Shown in pieces: positions 11,284-20,305 of a stretch of DNA of 64,000 bases. The DNA comes from Candidatus Latescibacterota bacterium. GTDB lineage: Bacteria; Latescibacterota; UBA2968. Numbering within the stretch: position 1 is the first letter of the stretch; every line of letters starts with the position of its first letter. The translations under genes were made by a program, and so were the position numbers. Under the pieces are notes generated by a model. That model saw only the letters and a list, made by a program, of their open reading frames with translations. It ran no database searches and was not told the origin of the DNA. The stretch lies in contig JAJEHL010000041.1 in NCBI GenBank assembly GCA_022823725.1, positions 124,001-188,000 of the forward strand, in the 5' to 3' direction.

Positions 11284-12165
11284 ATGGGCAATCGCGTCAA
11301 TCGCGCAGTTGAGTTGCTTTCAGAAGATCAACCGATCTATTATACAGGGGCACATACAGGGCATGTGCTTACGTTTGAACAGGGACAGAATGACGCCAGT
11401 ACCTGGGCGGATTATATCAATGTGGGTATGGAACACGGGGCTTTTAATCTGGGGGGTCTCGACGATTATATGCGCGGCCTGGTCAGCGGGGGACCTGCAA
11501 ATAGTGGGCACAGGACGCCCGCTGTTATTGTTGAAGCTCCTGTGGAGGGTGCGTCGGAAAATATTGTGCGCTACAATGCCTGGCAATTTCGGCAGCTTCT
11601 CGCGCGCGGTGTACACGGCATTTTGCTCTGTCAGGCGGAATCGCCCGATGCGATACGCGCTTTTGTCGAATCGTGTCGCTATCCCATTAACAAAATCGGC
11701 GTTGGTCACGGCCTGGGTACAGGTACTCGAGGCGTGGGGTCCGAATCGTCTGCAACAGCGATATGGGGTGTTAGCCGCGATGAGTATATTCAGAAGGCAG
11801 ATCCCTATCCGCTGAATCCCGATGGCGAACTATTGCTGGGCATAAAGATTGAGAATGTGCGCGGCGCGTCCAATATTGAGCAGATTCTCAAGGTGCCCGG
11901 TATTGGGTTTGCCGAAATGGGTCCGGGCGATTTGAGTATGTCGATGGGGTATTTGCACCGTCCAACGCCTTTTCCTCCCGAAATGCAAGAGGTGAGAGAC
12001 CGCGTGAAGGCCGCGTGTGCAGAAAATGGCGTTGCTTTTCTCGAAGGCTGTAGTCCCGAGACGGTTGCCGCAAAAATAGATGAGGGTGTGCGCGTGGTTT
12101 CCGGTGGCAGGGAAGAGACCGCGCGTATTGGGCGAGAATATTCAGGCCGTCGCATGCCGGTTTAA
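11284..12165 (+). CDS. HpcH/HpaI aldolase family protein
   Basis: 293 residues; AAAGGAG lies just upstream of the ATG. The protein reads as a TIM-barrel class II aldolase of the HpcH/HpaI group: VEAPVEG near the N-terminus, RGVHGILLCQAESPD, KIENVRG (family metal-ligand Glu), and EMGPGDLSMSMG, which corresponds to the second metal-ligand G-x-x-D region. These enzymes cleave or form 2-keto-3-deoxy acids using a divalent metal. The glycine-rich insertion GHGLGTGTRG is less usual, and the substrate cannot be read from the sequence. It stands alone; its 3' end overlaps the convergent MORN lipoprotein gene by 4 bp. Confidence 0.82.
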   Translation: MGNRVNRAVELLSEDQPIYYTGAHTGHVLTFEQGQNDASTWADYINVGMEHGAFNLGGLDDYMRGLVSGGPANSGHRTPAVIVEAPVEGASENIVRYNAWQFRQLLARGVHGILLCQAESPDAIRAFVESCRYPINKIGVGHGLGTGTRGVGSESSATAIWGVSRDEYIQKADPYPLNPDGELLLGIKIENVRGASNIEQILKVPGIGFAEMGPGDLSMSMGYLHRPTPFPPEMQEVRDRVKAACAENGVAFLEGCSPETVAAKIDEGVRVVSGGREETARIGREYSGRRMPV

Positions 12166-12635
12166 AATGGATTGCCCTGGCGGGCCAGCTCGAATTTGCG
12201 CCAGCCGACTTGTTTGCCATTTTCGAATACTTTTTCCAGTGTGTAAAAGGAGGATGGGTCGTATTCTCGCCAGACGCCCGTTTTTTTATTTTTCAGGTAT
12301 AGACCTTCTTCTTTTTTCACACCGTTTCTAAAATAAGATATCCAGTGTCCGTCTTTTACACCATTTGCCCAACTGCCTTCTGTTTTTTTCTGTCCGTTGC
12401 TGTAAAATGTGATTTCAAGCCCGTCTTGCATGACGCCATTTTTGTACGTGCCCTGCTCGTGTACGTTGCCCTCGGCATCGTAATATGTCCAAACCCCAGT
12501 GCGGTTACCGCTGTCGTATTGCCCTTTTGCCACTACGCGACCGTATTGTTTTATTTCCGTCTGTCCTTCAAATAGCGAGGGCATCTGACATCCGGCTGTG
12601 AGGATTCCCACGAGAAGAATTATAATTTTGTTCAT
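12162..12635 (-). CDS. Small lipoprotein with MORN-like repeats
   Basis: 157 residues. The N-terminus is a lipoprotein signal with lipobox LTAG-C16. The remainder consists of about five MORN-like units of the type NG-KKTEGSWANGVKDGHW (for example GNRTGVWTYY, NGVKDGHWISYF, NKKTGVWREY). YwqK-type MORN proteins look like this and are often called antitoxin-like, though here a membrane-anchored surface or periplasmic protein is the safer reading. The start follows AGGAGT. Function unknown. Confidence 0.8.
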   Translation of the reverse strand: MNKIIILLVGILTAGCQMPSLFEGQTEIKQYGRVVAKGQYDSGNRTGVWTYYDAEGNVHEQGTYKNGVMQDGLEITFYSNGQKKTEGSWANGVKDGHWISYFRNGVKKEEGLYLKNKKTGVWREYDPSSFYTLEKVFENGKQVGWRKFELARQGNPF

Positions 12636-12867
12636 TTTTTACTCCTGTGTTGTTCTTTGGATATTTTATGTGATAAACTAATATACAAAACTGTTTTCAT
12701 AAGGCAAAGACGAAATGACAAATGATCCATTTAATACTTGTGAGTGGGCATAAATTGGACGTGACCTCAACTACAAAGCGATTGCACTCAACGACTCCTT
12801 TATTGTTACCACCGTCCTCTCATAGTATTTTGTAAACAGTTCGCTTATCGTGGACAAAGAGTCCAAT

Positions 12868-13593
12868 ATGTTACTCATTGAACTGGGCCAACGCCTTCGC
12901 GCTCAGCGGGAACGCCTTGGCCTCAAGCAAAACGACGTTGCCAATGCCCTGCAGGTAAGTCCACAGGCCGTTTCCAAGTGGGAAAGGGGTGAAAACGGTC
13001 CCGACATTGCTACTCTGGGACCTCTTGCCAGATTGCTCGGCGTTTCGACGGACTGGCTTTTGGATGCACATGGCGAAAACCAAGATGTTTTTGATGCTAC
13101 TATCTTCACATCCACAGTTGTCGGTGCATATCAAAAATCATTGCAAATGGAGGCGCGGGAGTTTGCGGCCTGGGCAAATGGCATTTTGTTTCAACTGACC
13201 GAAGCTGTTTTGCGCCACGATGGCGTTCCGCTCAGATATATGGGAGACGCATTTTTGTGTTTTTTTTCCGGTGTTCACCATCAGCTTCGCGCGGCTCAAG
13301 CAGCGGCATTTTCCCAGCGGCTCATCAGCGAAGACTTGGTCATTGGCTTGAGCAGTGGTGAGATTTATTTGGGCGCAATGGGGCATCCCGATTACGCTCA
13401 TCCCGATGTGACAGGAGAAGTGGTCAACATCGCATTTATTGTTCGAGAATGGGCAGAAACAAATGTCCGCAAAGGAATTGCAGCAACGACATCTGTGTCG
13501 AACAAGCTCGATGAAGTTTTTGATATTTCCCAACCCACAGAAATCAATTTTCGCGGCATTGAAACGCCCATCTCAATTTGCGAGATCAGATAG
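12868..13593 (+). CDS. XRE-type HTH fused to a class III nucleotidyl-cyclase-like domain
   Basis: 241 residues from the ATG at 12868, which has AAAGAG upstream; a GTG at 12850 would add six residues but has no ribosome site. Residues 3-65 are an XRE/Cro helix-turn-helix (LKQNDVANALQVSPQAVSKWE). The rest resembles a class III adenylate/guanylate cyclase homology domain: FDATIFTS matches the first metal-aspartate strand, LRYMGDAFLCFF matches the conserved K-F-x-G-D-x-x-x-x-F strand with its aspartate kept, and VIGLSSGEIYLGAMG and DVTGEVVNIA match the GI-x-x-G and GDTVN-x-A segments. The arginine after VNIA is displaced compared with canonical enzymes, so activity is uncertain. It could be a one-component regulator that senses or makes a nucleotide. 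The domain pairing is unusual. Confidence 0.75.
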   Translation: MLLIELGQRLRAQRERLGLKQNDVANALQVSPQAVSKWERGENGPDIATLGPLARLLGVSTDWLLDAHGENQDVFDATIFTSTVVGAYQKSLQMEAREFAAWANGILFQLTEAVLRHDGVPLRYMGDAFLCFFSGVHHQLRAAQAAAFSQRLISEDLVIGLSSGEIYLGAMGHPDYAHPDVTGEVVNIAFIVREWAETNVRKGIAATTSVSNKLDEVFDISQPTEINFRGIETPISICEIR

Positions 13594-13638
13594 GGGTGTT
13601 CCCTGTCCGCGCATGCCAACCGAGAGAAAGGATAAAAT

Positions 13639-15090
13639 ATGGCCGATATAGTGTTGCCCGATAGCGCGATTGATATTCAAATTCCCGATTATTCGCAGTT
13701 GTCCCATAAAGTCGCCGATATGTCTCTGGCAGATTTTGGACGAAAAGAGATCACAATTGCCGAGCGTGAAATGCCCGGTTTGATGGCTGTGCGCGAGAAA
13801 TACGCAGGCCAGAAACCTCTGAAGGGGGCTCGTATAATGGGTTCGCTTCACATGACGATTCAGACCGCTGTGTTGATCGAGTCGCTCAAGGTGCTGGGAG
13901 CCGATGTGCGCTGGGCGTCGTGCAATATTTTTTCTACGCAGGACCACGCCGCTGCCGCTATTGCGGAAACAGGTACGCCGGTTTATGCGTGGAAGGGCGA
14001 GTCGCTGGAAGAATACTGGGAATGCACTTTGCAAGCACTCAATTTTGTGGAGGGTGGCCCGACACTTATTGTCGATGATGGAGGGGATGCGACGTTGCTA
14101 ATTCACCGGGGGTATCAGGCTGAAGACGATCCTTCGATTCTCGATGAGCCGACCGATAATCGCGAATTGGAGATTGTCAATGCCGTGTTGAGGCGGCAAC
14201 TCGAGCGCGATCCGCGTTTTTGGCACAATATGGCTGTGGATATTCAGGGCGTGTCAGAGGAGACTACAACGGGTGTCCATCGTCTGTATCAGATGCGGGA
14301 TGACGGCGCGCTTCTCTTTCCCGCGATCAATGTCAATGATTCGGTGACCAAATCGAAATTCGATAATCTCTATGGCTGCCGCGAATCGCTTGCCGACGGT
14401 ATTAAGCGCGCGACGGATGTTATGGTCGCTGGCAAGGTCGTTTGCGTGTGCGGTTACGGCGATGTGGGCAAAGGGTGTGCCCAGTCTATGCGGGGATTTG
14501 GCGCGCGCGTGTTGGTGACAGAGATCGATCCAATATGTGCTTTGCAGGCGGCGATGGAGGGGTTTGAGGTGACGACTGTGGAGGATGCTCTTTCCGAAGC
14601 CAATATTTTTGTTACGACGACGGGCAATACGGATATTATCCGCATTGAGCACATGGAAAATATGCTCGACCAATCCATTGTGTGCAATATCGGGCATTTT
14701 GACAATGAGATTCAGGTCGATAAGCTGGTCAATTATCCGGGTATTGTGCATGAAAATATCAAGCCGCAGGTCGATAAATACGCGTTTCCAGATGGGCATG
14801 CGATTTTTTTGCTCGCGGAAGGCCGTCTGGTCAATCTCGGCTGTGCAACCGGGCATCCTTCTTTTGTGATGTCCAATTCATTTACCAATCAGGTGCTGGC
14901 GCAGATGGATCTGTGGGCACAACAGCGCGAAGTCGGCGTTTATACATTGCCCAAACATCTCGACGAGGAGGTTGCGCGCCTTCATCTTGAAAAACTGGGT
15001 GTAAAGTTGACCCAACTCACGCAGAAGCAGGCCGATTATATTGGCGTGTCTGCCGAAGGTCCGTATAAACCCGGTCATTACCGGTATTAA
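13639..15090 (+). CDS. ahcY: Adenosylhomocysteinase (S-adenosyl-L-homocysteine hydrolase)
   Basis: 483 residues; GAGAAAGGA precedes the ATG. The enzyme hydrolyses S-adenosylhomocysteine to adenosine and homocysteine with tightly bound NAD, regenerating the activated methyl cycle. Visible signatures are [28 protein letters not shown], the long insert after the VDDGGDAT motif that is common in bacterial forms, the NAD-binding [10 protein letters not shown], and the C-terminal YRY. It is followed by metF after a 42-bp gap, which links homocysteine production to the methyl donor for its remethylation. Confidence 0.97.
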   Translation: MADIVLPDSAIDIQIPDYSQLSHKVADMSLADFGRKEITIAEREMPGLMAVREKYAGQKPLKGARIMGSLHMTIQTAVLIESLKVLGADVRWASCNIFSTQDHAAAAIAETGTPVYAWKGESLEEYWECTLQALNFVEGGPTLIVDDGGDATLLIHRGYQAEDDPSILDEPTDNRELEIVNAVLRRQLERDPRFWHNMAVDIQGVSEETTTGVHRLYQMRDDGALLFPAINVNDSVTKSKFDNLYGCRESLADGIKRATDVMVAGKVVCVCGYGDVGKGCAQSMRGFGARVLVTEIDPICALQAAMEGFEVTTVEDALSEANIFVTTTGNTDIIRIEHMENMLDQSIVCNIGHFDNEIQVDKLVNYPGIVHENIKPQVDKYAFPDGHAIFLLAEGRLVNLGCATGHPSFVMSNSFTNQVLAQMDLWAQQREVGVYTLPKHLDEEVARLHLEKLGVKLTQLTQKQADYIGVSAEGPYKPGHYRY

Positions 15091-15096
15091 CGATCA

Positions 15097-15132
15097 GGGA
15101 CTGGGAACTCATCCCCGGTCCCAACCTTTTTT
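15097..15132 (+). terminator. Terminator-like hairpin directly abutting the metF start
   Basis: GGGACTGG pairs with CCGGTCCC (one wobble) and is followed by six T residues that end exactly at the metF ATG. The form is that of an intrinsic terminator or attenuator for ahcY, and it leaves metF without a visible Shine-Dalgarno sequence. Confidence 0.55.
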
Positions 15133-16011
15133 ATGCGATTTTTAGACTATTTTATCGGCAATCAACCGGTTATTTCGTTTGAGATTTATCCGCCGCAGAC
15201 GCCGGGTGGTATGCGCGCGCTCAAAGCGCGGATTGTGCCGAATTTGCTCAAGCTGAATCCCAGTTATATGACGGTTACGTATGGCGCGGGTGGCTCTACT
15301 CGCGCCAAGACGCTGGAGATTGCCTCGCTTATTCAGAATGAATTTGGGCTGACTGCGGCGTGTCATCTCACCTGTGTGGGGTCGTCCCGGACAGATATCG
15401 ATGATATTTTGCAGGCGATTCGCGCAGAGGGCGTCCGCAATATTGTCGCGCTTCGCGGCGATCCCCCGCGTGGCGAAGATACTTTTGTGCCCGCGAAGGA
15501 TGGATTTGCTTATGGCAATGAGCTTGTGGCGCATATTCGCAGTACTGAACCGAAAGACGATGGATTTGGATTGGCTGTTGCGGGGTATCCCGAGAAACAC
15601 CTCGAAGCGCCCGATTTCGATGCGGATATTGCAAATTTGAAGCGGAAGGTTGATTCCGGTGGGGATGTTGTTATTACGCAGCTTTTTTATAATAACGATC
15701 ACTTTTTTCGCTTTGTCGATCGCGTGCGTGCAGCCCATATCACAGCACCTGTTGTTCCGGGTCTGATGCCGATTCTCGCGGCGGGACAGATCCAGCGCAT
15801 CGCATCTCTGTGCGGGGCTGAGATTCCTCAGGATTTACAGGATCAACTCAACGGTGCTGTGGATGATGAAGACAAGGCGATGAAAATCGGTATTGATCAG
15901 TGTATCGCGCAAGCAACCGAATTGCTCGAACAGGGCGTGCCGGGTATTCACTTTTACGTGCTGAACAAATCCACTCACATGCGCCAGATTATCAAAGCGC
16001 TTCCTCTCTAA
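15133..16011 (+). CDS. metF: 5,10-methylenetetrahydrofolate reductase
   Basis: 292 residues. MetF reduces methylene-THF to methyl-THF with FAD and NADH, supplying the methyl group for methionine. The N-terminus has the family SFEIYPPQTP motif, then TVTYGAGGSTR, ALRGDPPRGED, FAYGNELVAHIR, and a C-terminal GIHFYVLNKS. The start is fixed by homology because the expected N-terminal strand follows at once, but the six T before the ATG mean no ribosome-binding site is seen. Its end overlaps the convergent chorismate-lyase-like gene by about 20 bp. Confidence 0.95.
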   Translation: MRFLDYFIGNQPVISFEIYPPQTPGGMRALKARIVPNLLKLNPSYMTVTYGAGGSTRAKTLEIASLIQNEFGLTAACHLTCVGSSRTDIDDILQAIRAEGVRNIVALRGDPPRGEDTFVPAKDGFAYGNELVAHIRSTEPKDDGFGLAVAGYPEKHLEAPDFDADIANLKRKVDSGGDVVITQLFYNNDHFFRFVDRVRAAHITAPVVPGLMPILAAGQIQRIASLCGAEIPQDLQDQLNGAVDDEDKAMKIGIDQCIAQATELLEQGVPGIHFYVLNKSTHMRQIIKALPL

Positions 16012-16609
16012 GTGGAAATTTTTCAGTGATTAACATGATTGGCTTTTTGTTGGCGAATACCCTGTAGGTGCGACTGAGAAGAGGTTTTCCTTCGAGGTGC
16101 GCGATGGCTTCCGGCAAATCCCATGCGGTTTCACAGCAGCACCACAACAATTCACGGCGGGTTTCCAGTCCGCTGTTTTGCAGAATTCCTCCTAATCCCG
16201 CAGGATCTGATTCCAATTCGTCTAAAATGCCTTTTGGCAAGTGTTGCGGTACAATGAGAGACGTAGCATACGCCTGAGTTTTTGGCATGTAGTTGCCTGT
16301 TGAGGGCGTTTGTAGTACTACTTGCCGCGCGATGACTGGTGATCCTGCTGGAAGCTCGAGCCAGGTATGCTCGGTGCAGAGCGTCTGTTTCGCCTGGTGG
16401 AGGATCAATACTTCTACCGGCGCGAGTGTATAGGCTTCGATGAGCCTTGTGACGGTGCCGTCGGTGACGATCAACGCCCGCTGGAATGGCGTTAACTGTG
16501 CGATGTTGATTTCTCTCGACATCGCCGGTTTTGCGGCCTGTGCCATAAATATATTTTTTACGCGCGTGTCAATAAAAGTTGTCGAATTGAAAATTGTATC
16601 TGTCTTCAT
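15992..16609 (-). CDS. Chorismate-lyase-like protein (DUF98 family)
   Basis: 205 residues; GGAGGA lies about 10 nt before the ATG. The pattern LTPFQRALIVTDGTVTRLIEA near residue 40, the strand with PVIARQVVL, and the C-terminal LLSRTYRVF--KKPIMLITEKFP are what DUF98/chorismate-pyruvate-lyase-related proteins show. Chorismate lyase makes 4-hydroxybenzoate from chorismate; UTRA effector domains share the fold. No ubiquinone or menaquinone gene is adjacent, so the actual substrate is open. Confidence 0.7.
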   Translation of the reverse strand: MKTDTIFNSTTFIDTRVKNIFMAQAAKPAMSREINIAQLTPFQRALIVTDGTVTRLIEAYTLAPVEVLILHQAKQTLCTEHTWLELPAGSPVIARQVVLQTPSTGNYMPKTQAYATSLIVPQHLPKGILDELESDPAGLGGILQNSGLETRRELLWCCCETAWDLPEAIAHLEGKPLLSRTYRVFANKKPIMLITEKFPLREEAL

Positions 16610-16744
16610 TGAGCTATCGGTCCTCCATATAACAGTTGTTGCGTAATGTCAATAGAGATTTAGACACATAAAGACAAAAAAAGTTCTCTGATTTGAAACA
16701 TTGCATGTGTGATTCTAATCAGTTATTTTGACGGAAAGGACAGT

Positions 16745-17509
16745 ATGCGTATCATCAGTTGGAATGTAAATGGATTGCGGGCTGCACTTCGCAAGGGGTT
16801 TATCGATCATGTTGAAATGCTAAATCCCGATGTGATCCTTTTGCAAGAGATTCGGGTTTTGCCCGAGCAACTACCCAAAAGCCAGCGCAATCCCGAGGGA
16901 TGGTATGTTAGCTGGCATCCAGCCGAGCGCAAGGGCTATGCGGGTACAGCGGTATGGTCTCGTACGCCTTTAGGAGAAGAAGAACGCGGTGTGGGCGGGG
17001 CCGATTCTGAAGGTCGGATTTTGCGGGTGAACACCCGGGGTATTCAATTCGTCAGTGTGTACCTGCCTTCGGGATCATCGGGTGAGGAGCGCCAGGCGAT
17101 CAAGGAGTGCTGGATGGATCGCTTTCGTCCCTGGGCCGATGGTCTGGTCAAAAAACGGGTTCCCATAATTATGGGGGGTGATTTTAATATCGCGCATACC
17201 GAACGCGATATTTTTTACGCTAAAAGCAACGAAAAGAATTCGGGTTTTTTGCCGCATGAACGCGCGTGGATGGGCGATCTCATCGCTTCTGGCTGGCGCG
17301 ATTTTACGCGAGAACACTACGGCGATATTCAGGGTCCGTATTCCTGGTGGTCCAATCGGGGAAGAGCCAGAGAATTGGACCGCGGCTGGCGCATTGACTA
17401 TTTGTTGGGCAATGCGCCAGTTGCAAAGCGCGTTCAATCTGCCCGCGTTGACCGCGAAGGCGGTTTGAGCATATCTGATCACGCACCGGTTGTTGTAGAT
17501 TTGAAATAG
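16745..17509 (+). CDS. xthA: Exodeoxyribonuclease III / AP endonuclease
   Basis: 254 residues from the ATG at 16745, which follows GGAAAGGA; a longer frame to 16709 has no such site. All motifs of the Xth-type exonuclease-endonuclease-phosphatase fold are present: SWNVNGLRA, LLQEIR (metal Glu), a GYAGTAVWS segment, GGDFNIAHTE, IDYLL and ISDHAPV (catalytic His). The enzyme incises DNA at abasic sites and trims 3' ends in base-excision repair. The next gene, tldD, starts 20 bp on. Confidence 0.95.
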   Translation: MRIISWNVNGLRAALRKGFIDHVEMLNPDVILLQEIRVLPEQLPKSQRNPEGWYVSWHPAERKGYAGTAVWSRTPLGEEERGVGGADSEGRILRVNTRGIQFVSVYLPSGSSGEERQAIKECWMDRFRPWADGLVKKRVPIIMGGDFNIAHTERDIFYAKSNEKNSGFLPHERAWMGDLIASGWRDFTREHYGDIQGPYSWWSNRGRARELDRGWRIDYLLGNAPVAKRVQSARVDREGGLSISDHAPVVVDLK

Positions 17510-17529
17510 CTAATACACAGGAGATTTCC

Positions 17530-18960
17530 ATGCACACTCTTGAAACACATCCTTTTGCAGCGTTATTTGGCATTGATGAAAGTGTGGCCGCGCAGGCATT
17601 GTCCGAAGCGATGTGCCGAGGTGCCGAATTTGTCGATCTGTATTTTCAGTATGTGCGTACGGCGTCTCTCAGTTTAGAAGATGGCATTATTTCCAGTGCC
17701 AATACAGGTATTGATCAAGGCGTGGGGATTCGTGCAGTGATTGGAGATCAGGTTGGCTATGCTTTTTCCGAGAGTTTAGAAGCAGATGCGATTTATAAGG
17801 CTGCCCGGACAGCGGCTGCGATAGCAGAGGGTACAAAAAATATGCCGCCACAAAACCTGCAGGGTAGAGAGACTGATAATTACTACGCGATTGATCGCGA
17901 TTGGGATGAGGTCAATATTACCGAACGTCTGCCATTGGTGCAAAGTGCAGAGGCTATGACTCGCGCCATGGATCCCTCAATAGAAAAGGCGTCTGTGGGG
18001 TGGATGGACAGGGATGAGCGCGTGCTCATTGTGACCAGCGACGGTGTTTTCAGTATGGACCGGCGGCCTATGGCGACGCTGTATTGCTCGGTGACTGCGA
18101 ACAAGAATGGCGTGCGACAGAGCAATGGGGCTTCGGTTTCCCGGCGCGAAGGTATTGATTATTTCACTGAGGAAAACATTAGAGAGGTCTGCCAAAAGGC
18201 AGTTGATCGCACGATGATTCTCTTTGAGGCGCAGCGCCCGCCTGCCGGGGAAATGCCGGTGGTGCTTGCATCTGGTGCTTCGGGTATTTTGCTCCACGAG
18301 GCGATTGGTCACGGTCTGGAAGCGGATTTCAACCGCAAGGGTACTTCTATTTATGCGACGATGATGAACGAGAAAGTTGCCCCGGATTTTGTAACGATTG
18401 TCGATGATGGTTTGCAGGAAAATGATCGCGGGGCACTCAATGTAGATGACGAGGGGCAGGCTACTGCGTGTACGACGCTTATTGAAAACGGCGTCTTAAA
18501 AAGCTATTTGCACGACCGCATTTCGGCAAAGCACTACGGGGTTTCGCCCACGGGATCGGGCCGCCGCGAGAGTTTTCGGCATGTTCCTATGCCGCGTATG
18601 CGATCTACGTATATGCTCGACGGACCCCACTCCCGAGACGAGATTATTCGCGCTGTCGATTACGGCATTATTGCCGATACGTTTACCAATGGACAGGTGC
18701 AAATTGGCGCGGGAGATTTTACTTTTTATATCAAGAATGGATGGCTTATCGAAGGCGGCAAAATCACTGCGCCGATCAAGGATGTCAATATTATTGGCAA
18801 TGGTCCCGAGGCTTTGAAAAATGTGGTTATGGCAGCAGGCGATGCCGTGTTGGACGATGGCAGCTGGACATGTGGAAAAAACGGACAGGGCGTGCCCGTT
18901 TCGATGGGTGTTCCGACGATGCTGGTGGAAAAGAGTATGACTGTGGGTGGGGTGAATTAA
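17530..18960 (+). CDS. tldD: TldD metalloprotease subunit
   Basis: 476 residues; CAGGAGAT precedes the ATG. TldD and TldE form a heterodimeric zinc protease; in E. coli it acts in microcin B17 maturation and CcdA degradation. The metal site HEAIGH (HExxxH) is in LLHEAIGHGLEADF, and the C-terminus carries the nucleotide-free barrel region with ICMG-like glycine-rich strands. TldE follows with no gap (TAA then ATG), so the two subunits are translated together. Confidence 0.95.
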   Translation: MHTLETHPFAALFGIDESVAAQALSEAMCRGAEFVDLYFQYVRTASLSLEDGIISSANTGIDQGVGIRAVIGDQVGYAFSESLEADAIYKAARTAAAIAEGTKNMPPQNLQGRETDNYYAIDRDWDEVNITERLPLVQSAEAMTRAMDPSIEKASVGWMDRDERVLIVTSDGVFSMDRRPMATLYCSVTANKNGVRQSNGASVSRREGIDYFTEENIREVCQKAVDRTMILFEAQRPPAGEMPVVLASGASGILLHEAIGHGLEADFNRKGTSIYATMMNEKVAPDFVTIVDDGLQENDRGALNVDDEGQATACTTLIENGVLKSYLHDRISAKHYGVSPTGSGRRESFRHVPMPRMRSTYMLDGPHSRDEIIRAVDYGIIADTFTNGQVQIGAGDFTFYIKNGWLIEGGKITAPIKDVNIIGNGPEALKNVVMAAGDAVLDDGSWTCGKNGQGVPVSMGVPTMLVEKSMTVGGVN

Positions 18961-20277
18961 ATGGAACGAGAACTTCTCCAACAGGCAGAACAGGCGATTG
19001 AGCAGGCGCGAAGAGCAGGGGCGAATGATGCGATAGCGCGGGTGCGAGATGAAAACAGCACGGAGTACACGTATCGCGATGGAAATATCGAGCAGGTTCA
19101 ACAAAGTGCTACCCGCGGCTTGAGCATTCAATTATATGTCAATGGGCGGTATTCAACACACCAGACCTCGGATTTGCGCGCGGCGTCTGTTGCCCGGTTT
19201 GTCGAAGATGCGGTTGCGCTGACGCAACATCTGTCAGAAGATCCGCATCGCGTTATTCCCGATGCTGCGTTGTATGAAGATCGTCCGGATACCGATCTCC
19301 AATCCGATGATGCTGTGGTGCGCGATTTGCCCCGCGAAGCGTGTATTGATTGGCTAAAAAAGATGGATGCTATCACCCATATAGATGACCGTGTGGTGAG
19401 TGCTACCTCTGGTGCCTACTATGGTTGGAATACGTCGGCTCGGGTGAGTTCAAATGGATTTTCGGGGATACAGAGTGGGACTTCGATAGGATATGGTGCA
19501 AGTGTGACGCTCAAAGAGGGCGAGCATGGGCGTCCCGAAGATCATCGCTATGTGCGGGCGCATCATTTATCGGATTTGCCCGATCCTGAGACAGTTGCGC
19601 GCGAGGGCCTCGACCGCGCGATTTCCCGATTGGGCAGCGAAAAAGCACCGAGCGAACGGGCGACTATGGTGGTTGATCCCGAAGCGGGCGGGCGTTTGAT
19701 TGGCGCGATATGGGGGGCATTACAAGCGCGTAGCATTCAGCAGAACCGGTCTTTTCTCGCTGATAAAAAGGACGCGCAAATTGCCAGTTCGCTCCTGACG
19801 GTGACAGATGATCCTCTGATGGTACGCGGTCTCGCATCTCGACATTACGATGGCGAGGGCATTTCGACAAAGCACAGGTGTGTCGTCGATCAGGGCGTTT
19901 TGCAAATGTATTACGTGGATACGTATTACGGACGCAAACTCGGCTGGGAGCCGACAACTGGCATGTCGTCCAATCTCGTTTTTGCGCCGGGCGAGAAAGA
20001 TCTCAATGGTCTGGTTTCAGGGATTAAAGACGGCTTTCACGTCACGTCGTGGCTCGGCGGCAACGCCGATACGACGACTGGGGATTTTTCTTATGGTTTT
20101 CGCGGCTTTCGCATTGCCAATGGACAGAAAACGGGTGCGGTATCGGAAATGAATATTGCCGGGAACTTTCTCGATCTGTTGCAAAATCTCGTCGCCGTGG
20201 GCAATGATCCCAATGTCTATTCCAGCATGCAAACGCCCACGTTGGTTTTTGACAATGTGGCGTTTAGCGGGAAGTGA
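18961..20277 (+). CDS. pmbA: TldE/PmbA protease subunit
   Basis: 438 residues. The start codon directly follows the tldD stop. The N-terminal alpha/beta region and the C-terminal region with SGIKDGFHVTSWLGGNADTTTG and FSYGFRGFRI match PmbA/TldE. Like its family it lacks the HExxxH metal site, which is contributed by TldD. Together they form the TldD/E heterodimer. Confidence 0.93.
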   Translation: MERELLQQAEQAIEQARRAGANDAIARVRDENSTEYTYRDGNIEQVQQSATRGLSIQLYVNGRYSTHQTSDLRAASVARFVEDAVALTQHLSEDPHRVIPDAALYEDRPDTDLQSDDAVVRDLPREACIDWLKKMDAITHIDDRVVSATSGAYYGWNTSARVSSNGFSGIQSGTSIGYGASVTLKEGEHGRPEDHRYVRAHHLSDLPDPETVAREGLDRAISRLGSEKAPSERATMVVDPEAGGRLIGAIWGALQARSIQQNRSFLADKKDAQIASSLLTVTDDPLMVRGLASRHYDGEGISTKHRCVVDQGVLQMYYVDTYYGRKLGWEPTTGMSSNLVFAPGEKDLNGLVSGIKDGFHVTSWLGGNADTTTGDFSYGFRGFRIANGQKTGAVSEMNIAGNFLDLLQNLVAVGNDPNVYSSMQTPTLVFDNVAFSGK

Positions 20278-20305
20278 TAAAGAGTGGCATTAGAGAGGGA
20301 AAATA

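Noticed and set aside
12850-12867. GTG start of the XRE-cyclase gene
   Set aside because: No ribosome site lies upstream of the GTG, whereas the ATG at 12868 has AAAGAG.
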